This document shows positions 59,797 to 64,000 of a stretch of DNA of 64,000 nucleotides, one piece after another (the first letter of the stretch is position 1; the number at the start of each line of letters is the position of its first letter). Source of the stretch: an uncultured Erysipelotrichaceae bacterium (GTDB lineage Bacteria; Bacillota_I; Bacilli_A; Erysipelotrichales; Erysipelotrichaceae). The position numbers were made by a program, and so were the translations under genes. Location: positions 186,001 through 250,000 of the forward strand of contig CAMCKH010000001.1 of assembly GCA_945875435.1 (NCBI GenBank), read 5' to 3'. The notes below the pieces were generated by a model. It was given only the letters and a program-made list of their open reading frames with translations, ran no database searches and had not been told where the DNA came from.

Positions 59797-60531
59797 ATGA
59801 TAATTGAATTAAAAAATGTAGGATTAGAGTATTCAGAAAGTAAATTTAAACTTGAAAACATTTCCTTTGAATTAAATAGGAATGAAAGTATTGCGATTGT
59901 TGGTAAAAATGGTAGTGGTAAAAGCAGCATTTTAAAAGCAATAGCTTTATTGAATCCGATAAAAAGTGGTAAAATAAAGTATAAAGATATTTCTTTGAAT
60001 AATTTATCAAGTGAAAAACTACAAAAAATAAGAAAAAAAATATCATATATATTTCAAGATTATAATCTTTTAGAAAATAAAACTGTATATTATAATTTGT
60101 CATTAGTTTACAAATTAAATAAAACAAAAGTGGATGAACAAGAAATTGATACTACTTTAAACTTTTTTAACTTACTTAAACATAAATATAGTTTATGCAG
60201 TGATTTAAGCGGTGGAGAAAAACAAAAAGTTGCGATCGCAATATCTCTACTTCAAAAAGGTGATGTTTTATTGTGTGATGAAATAAGTGCATCCTTAGAT
60301 AGCGTTAGTGAAATTGAAATATTTAATTTTTTAAAAAAATTAAAAGAAAATAAAAATATTTCAATTATCTTTATTTCTCATAATTTATTTCTAGTAAAAA
60401 ATTATGCTGATAAGATTATTTTTCTTGAAGACGGTAAAATAGTAGAGGTACAAAAAAATATACAAAATTCTATAACAAATTCTAATTATAGTTATATTGA
60501 ATACGCTAAGAGGTTTGTGTGCAATGATTGA
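59797..60531 (+). CDS. ABC transporter ATPase, MetN-like without the NIL domain
   Basis: A 244-residue protein: Walker A IVGKNGSGKSSILKAI, signature DLSGGEKQKVAIAI, Walker B VLLCDEISASLD and FISHNLFLV. It lacks the methionine-sensing NIL domain of the MetN at 18700. It is followed by a MetI-like permease and a MetQ-like lipoprotein, so the three form a second NlpA-type importer. Its ligand may be methionine or a related amino acid. Confidence 0.85.
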   Translation: MIIELKNVGLEYSESKFKLENISFELNRNESIAIVGKNGSGKSSILKAIALLNPIKSGKIKYKDISLNNLSSEKLQKIRKKISYIFQDYNLLENKTVYYNLSLVYKLNKTKVDEQEIDTTLNFFNLLKHKYSLCSDLSGGEKQKVAIAISLLQKGDVLLCDEISASLDSVSEIEIFNFLKKLKENKNISIIFISHNLFLVKNYADKIIFLEDGKIVEVQKNIQNSITNSNYSYIEYAKRFVCND

Positions 60532-61180
60532 AACTATCCTAAATCATTACCAAAATATTTTAATAGCTTTATTTGAAACAACTTATATTGTATTTGTATC
60601 AATGTTTTTTTGTTTCTTAATATCTTTACCTCTCGGGACTATTTTGTTTGGATTAAGAGAAGAATTATTGTTTAAAAATAAAATGTTCTATCACATTTTA
60701 AATATTTTTTTAAATTCAATTAGAGCCATTCCGTTTTTAATTTTAATTTTTATCCTTATACCCGTAACAAGATTTATCTTCAAAACATCTTTTGGAAATA
60801 TTGCAGCGATATTTCCAATAACTCTGGTATCAATCAGTATCTATTCTAGACTAATAGAACAATCGCTAATAAATGTACCTAAAAAAATAATATTAAGAGC
60901 TATCTCTATGGGAGCTAATAGATTTCAAATTATATATTATTTTTTATTACCTACAATTAAAAGCGATTTAGTGCTATCATTCACAACAACCTCAATTAGT
61001 GCTTTAGCTTACTCAACAGTAATTGGTGTTATTGGTGGTAAAGGTCTTGGTGAATATGCATATAGATATGGATATCAAGAATATCAATACGATTTACTAT
61101 ATTTAATTGTATTAATATTTATAATTTATGTATTTATAATTCAAAATATAGGATATTTTTTAGCAAAAAGAAAGGGATAA
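60524..61180 (+). CDS. ABC transporter permease, MetI-like
   Basis: A protein of about 218 residues with five membrane helices. The coupling loop is RAISMGANRFQIIYYFLLP, and VIGGKGLGEYAYRYGYQEY matches the MetI end. The ATG at 60524 overlaps the ATPase stop by 8 nt; an in-frame start at 60497 would lie inside it. Confidence 0.88.
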   Translation: MIETILNHYQNILIALFETTYIVFVSMFFCFLISLPLGTILFGLREELLFKNKMFYHILNIFLNSIRAIPFLILIFILIPVTRFIFKTSFGNIAAIFPITLVSISIYSRLIEQSLINVPKKIILRAISMGANRFQIIYYFLLPTIKSDLVLSFTTTSISALAYSTVIGVIGGKGLGEYAYRYGYQEYQYDLLYLIVLIFIIYVFIIQNIGYFLAKRKG

Positions 61181-61181
61181 T

Positions 61182-62021
61182 ATGAAAAATATATTCAAAA
61201 AATCATTAATATTATTGATGGCATTCATTTTTTTAACAGCTTGTGCAAAAAAAGATGAAGCTACAACCACTGAATCTACCAATAATCAAACTAAAGAATT
61301 GGAAGTTATCAAAGTTGCATCTCACGTTCCTCCAATGATTACAATTTTAGAACTTATCCAAGACGACTTAGAAAGTGCTGGATATAAATTAGAAATTGTA
61401 ACTGTATCAGATAATGTTCAAGCAAATGTAGCCTTACAAAACAAAGAGGTTGATGCAAATTTCTTCCAACACAAATTATTCATGGAAATGTATAACCAAG
61501 CTAACAAAACTGAATTCGAAGTTATAACACCTATTTATGATGCGTATGTTTCATTCTACGGAAAAGATCTAAAAAGCATTGATGATTTAAAAGATGGAGC
61601 AAGCGTTGCGATACCTTCTGACCCAACTAACATGACTAGAGCATTAAGACTTCTTGCAAGTAAAAATATCATTACATTGAATGATCCTGCTAGCTATAAT
61701 GTTACAGTTGCTGATATTAAAGAAAATCCTAAAAATTTAGTTTTTGCTGAAATTGGTTTATTAAATTTAAATGAAGCATATAACGAAAAAGATATCATTT
61801 TCAATTACCCTACTTATATCGCAAAAATAAATTTAAAACCATTAGAAAATGGTTTAATTCTTGAAGAAGGCAACGACAATACGTTTGCTATCTCATTAAT
61901 TTCAAACAAAGCTGATTTAGAAAGTGATAAAATTAAAGCTCTTAAAGAAGCTATCACAAGTGAAGAAGTTAAAAACTTCATCAATGAAAATTTAAAAGAA
62001 CACGCAAGATTAGCTTTCTAA
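61182..62021 (+). CDS. NlpA-family substrate-binding lipoprotein, MetQ-like
   Basis: A 279-residue protein. Lipobox FLTAC (Cys21). HVPPMITILELIQDDLESAG differs from the SDPHARIL start of the first MetQ, but LQNKEVDANFFQHKLFM keeps the NlpA core. The ligand pocket may thus differ. AAAGGGA stands before the ATG, 1 nt after the permease stop. It ends at a terminator. Confidence 0.9.
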   Translation: MKNIFKKSLILLMAFIFLTACAKKDEATTTESTNNQTKELEVIKVASHVPPMITILELIQDDLESAGYKLEIVTVSDNVQANVALQNKEVDANFFQHKLFMEMYNQANKTEFEVITPIYDAYVSFYGKDLKSIDDLKDGASVAIPSDPTNMTRALRLLASKNIITLNDPASYNVTVADIKENPKNLVFAEIGLLNLNEAYNEKDIIFNYPTYIAKINLKPLENGLILEEGNDNTFAISLISNKADLESDKIKALKEAITSEEVKNFINENLKEHARLAF

Positions 62022-62030
62022 AAAAAATAA

Positions 62031-62055
62031 AAATTCCTTTTAAGGAATTTTTTTA
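62031..62055. terminator. Bidirectional terminator, second importer / pgi
   Basis: AAATTCCTT-TT-AAGGAATTT, with an A-tract before and a T-tract after. Confidence 0.88.
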
Positions 62056-62061
62056 TTTTAA

Positions 62062-63342
62062 TTAATAACCAGGTTTACCTAACCTTTTATACATATTAGC
62101 TTTATAAATTTCAACACCTGGCTGATCAAAAGGATTCACATCTAGAATATAAGCACTCATAGCCAAAGCCTTAAAGAAGAAATAAACCATATATCCAAAA
62201 TTATAAGCATCGGCTTTATCAATATTTATGATAATATTAGGAACCTTACCAATTTCATAATGAGCAGCTAAAGTAGCTAAATATGCTTGTTTGTTAATCC
62301 AATTTAATGATTTACCACTTAAATAATTCATTTCATCAAAATTTTCACTATCGTTTGGAAATTCCATATCCTCAAGCGGTTCTTCAACATTGATAATAGT
62401 TTCAAATAATATTTTTGACCCTTCTTGAACAAATTGACCCATTGAATGCAAATCTGTTGAATTAGTAACAGATGTAGGTAAAATCCCTTTGCCATCCTTA
62501 CCTTCTGATTCTCCAAATAATTGTTTTAACCATTCAGAAATTGAAGATAATGTAAAATCGTAATTAACATACATTTCAGAAACATATCCTTTTTTGTGAA
62601 GTATATTTCTAATCAATGCATATTGATATGCTTCATTTTTTAAAATATCCTCGTTTGAATAATTGATAGCACTATCTTTAATCCCTTTAATAAATTCATC
62701 AATATCAATTCCAGCAATCGCCATAGGTAATAAACCTACCGCAGTAATTACACTAAATCTTCCACCAATATCATCAGGAATCACAAAACTATCATATCCT
62801 TTTTTAGCAATCAAAGGTCTTAACAATCCTTTTTTTTCATCTGTAGTAATTACAATTCTTTCAACACTACCATCTTTTCCATATTTATTTTCTATATACT
62901 GTCTAAATACTCTAAACGCTAAAGAAGTTTCGGTAGTTTGTCCAGATTTTGAAATGCAATTAATACTAACTTCTTTTCCTTCGATATACTTCAAAATTCT
63001 AACTATTTCATTACTGCTGAAAGTATTACCACAGAAAATAACTTCAACATCATCTTGATAATAATTACCTTTGATCATATCTATTGCAGCTTTAGCACCT
63101 AAATAAGATCCTCCAATACCGCAAATCAAAACAACATCACTAATTTTTCTAAGTCTAGATGCTACTTCTTTGATTTTTTTAATTTCTTCATCTTGGTAAT
63201 TGAATGGTAACTCTAACCAACCGGTAAATTCACTTCCCTTACCTTTTTTTTCAACTATATCTCTATTTATTTTTTTTATCTTTTCACTATAATCTTGAAA
63301 ATTATAATCTAAACCTGTATACGATAAATCTAATTTAATCAT
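62062..63342 (-). CDS. pgi: Glucose-6-phosphate isomerase
   Basis: A 426-residue glycolytic enzyme, the short Firmicute form. VVLICGIGGSYLGAKAA, SINCISKSGQTTETSLAF (sugar-phosphate loop), DDIGGRFSVITAVGLLP and the C-terminal NPFDQPGVEIYKANM are signatures. The ATG directly follows the rbfA stop. An unusual place for pgi, after infB-rbfA. Confidence 0.97.
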   Translation of the reverse strand: MIKLDLSYTGLDYNFQDYSEKIKKINRDIVEKKGKGSEFTGWLELPFNYQDEEIKKIKEVASRLRKISDVVLICGIGGSYLGAKAAIDMIKGNYYQDDVEVIFCGNTFSSNEIVRILKYIEGKEVSINCISKSGQTTETSLAFRVFRQYIENKYGKDGSVERIVITTDEKKGLLRPLIAKKGYDSFVIPDDIGGRFSVITAVGLLPMAIAGIDIDEFIKGIKDSAINYSNEDILKNEAYQYALIRNILHKKGYVSEMYVNYDFTLSSISEWLKQLFGESEGKDGKGILPTSVTNSTDLHSMGQFVQEGSKILFETIINVEEPLEDMEFPNDSENFDEMNYLSGKSLNWINKQAYLATLAAHYEIGKVPNIIINIDKADAYNFGYMVYFFFKALAMSAYILDVNPFDQPGVEIYKANMYKRLGKPGY

Positions 63343-63684
63343 TTATTCACCTTTATTAACTCTCTTTAATATTTCTTCAATTTTTTGTCCTTTATCAAGG
63401 CTATCATCATAAATAAATTCTAAATCTGGTATTTTTCTAACTTTAATTCTTTTTGAAAGTTCACTTTTAATAAAACCCTTAGCTTTATTTAATGCTTGAA
63501 TTGTAGTGTTTTTGTTTTTGCTTATAACCATTGATATATAGACTTTAGCATAGCTTAAATCACTTGAAATCTTCACATCAGTAACACTTACCATAGTTAT
63601 ATTGGAATCTTTAATATCAAAATTTATAATTTTACTTATTTCTTTACTGAAAATTGATGATAATCTATCTAATTTTATACTCAT
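63343..63684 (-). CDS. rbfA: Ribosome-binding factor A
   Basis: A 113-residue KH-like protein for late 16S processing. [35 protein letters not shown] and the end [24 protein letters not shown] are typical. Its ATG overlaps the infB stop (ATGA). Confidence 0.95.
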   Translation of the reverse strand: MSIKLDRLSSIFSKEISKIINFDIKDSNITMVSVTDVKISSDLSYAKVYISMVISKNKNTTIQALNKAKGFIKSELSKRIKVRKIPDLEFIYDDSLDKGQKIEEILKRVNKGE

Positions 63685-64000
63685 CTTTTAACCTCTTGTA
63701 AATTATATGACTCAATAATATCATTCTCTTTTAAATCATTATAATTTTCAATAGTTAAACCACATTCATAACCGCTAGAAACTTCTTTAGCATCATTTTC
63801 AAATCTCTTTAATGATCCTAATTTACCTTCGTAAACCACTATTCCATTTCTAATAAGTCTAATTTTGCTGTCCCTAACAATTTTACCTTCAGTAACCATG
63901 CACCCAGCTATAGTTCCCACTTTTGAAACTTTATATAATTTTCTAATTTCTACCTGACCTGTAACAACTTCTTCATATACTGGTTTAAGCATACCTTTCA
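63681..64000 (-). CDS. infB: Translation initiation factor IF-2, C-terminal fragment
   Basis: The gene enters from the right edge; about 106 codons are visible. [40 protein letters not shown] and [20 protein letters not shown] form the C2 domain that binds fMet-tRNA. The order infB-rbfA is standard. Confidence 0.95.
   Translation of the reverse strand, partial: KGMLKPVYEEVVTGQVEIRKLYKVSKVGTIAGCMVTEGKIVRDSKIRLIRNGIVVYEGKLGSLKRFENDAKEVSSGYECGLTIENYNDLKENDIIESYNLQEVKR

Overview
The window looks like chromosome from a very AT-rich Gram-positive bacterium of the Bacillota. The core is well under 30 % GC by eye. Supporting signs are T-box leaders, Spx, HrcA/CIRCE heat-shock control, a DpnII-type restriction system, lipoproteins with lipoboxes and MetNIQ transporters. 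TGA is a true stop: it ends uppS, rmlA, folA and others, and tryptophan is TGG, so this is not a Mycoplasma-type code. A relative of the Erysipelotrichia/Mollicutes branch or of small oral Firmicutes would fit, but I cannot place it more precisely.

Layout. 1-9194: trmB (partial) and a prepilin-peptidase-like gene, then a minus-strand run spx-mnmA-recD2-pnp-pyrH-frr-uppS-cdsA. 9.2-19.7 kb: T-box-controlled trpS, yitT-like, rmuC, gltX, a BMP-family lipoprotein, metG, and metNIQ under a methionine T-box. 20-21.2 kb: an accessory pocket with a small anchored protein, the C-terminal stump of a cytosine-C5 DNA methyltransferase, and a structured non-coding RNA of about 200 nt with its own promoter and terminator. 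21.2-30.8 kb: a nine-gene surface-polysaccharide operon (three glycosyltransferases, a Wzy-like polymerase, GtrA, a WecE-like sugar aminotransferase, a large membrane protein, RmlA, RmlB). 30.9-39.4 kb: NADH oxidase and the hrcA-grpE-dnaK-dnaJ-clpB chaperone genes with CIRCE-like operators. 39.5-49 kb: rpsT, fmt, an ECF S-component, lepA, a MazG-like protein, hemW, then a second sugar locus (CapE/FnlA dehydratase, a NeuA-like/SGNH fusion, DUF2304 protein, GT2) transcribed with thyA and folA. 49.1-55.5 kb: tRNA-Ile and tRNA-Ala followed by a decayed integrative island. It holds a DpnII-type methylase/endonuclease/methylase operon, a wrecked nucleotide-hydrolase-like defence gene, a toxin stump with a possible immunity gene, a tnpV pseudogene, and paired 11-bp repeats like integrase arm sites. 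The integrase itself is gone. 55.5-64 kb: guaA, guaB, a TraB-family protein, a second MetNIQ-type transporter, pgi, rbfA and the end of infB.

The most striking pattern is promoter architecture. At nine genes scattered over the window, seven of them clearly the first gene of their transcription unit, a -10 box (often extended, TGnTATAAT) lies so that transcription should begin at or within 2 nt of the ATG, with no Shine-Dalgarno sequence. Widespread leaderless initiation is therefore predicted. It coexists with ordinary SD-led genes, which are mostly T-box-led, heat-shock or downstream operon genes. Other points of note are a candidate pyrimidine-loop sRNA upstream of thyA, the structured RNA at 20952-21156, and a strong internal ribosome-binding site in clpB.
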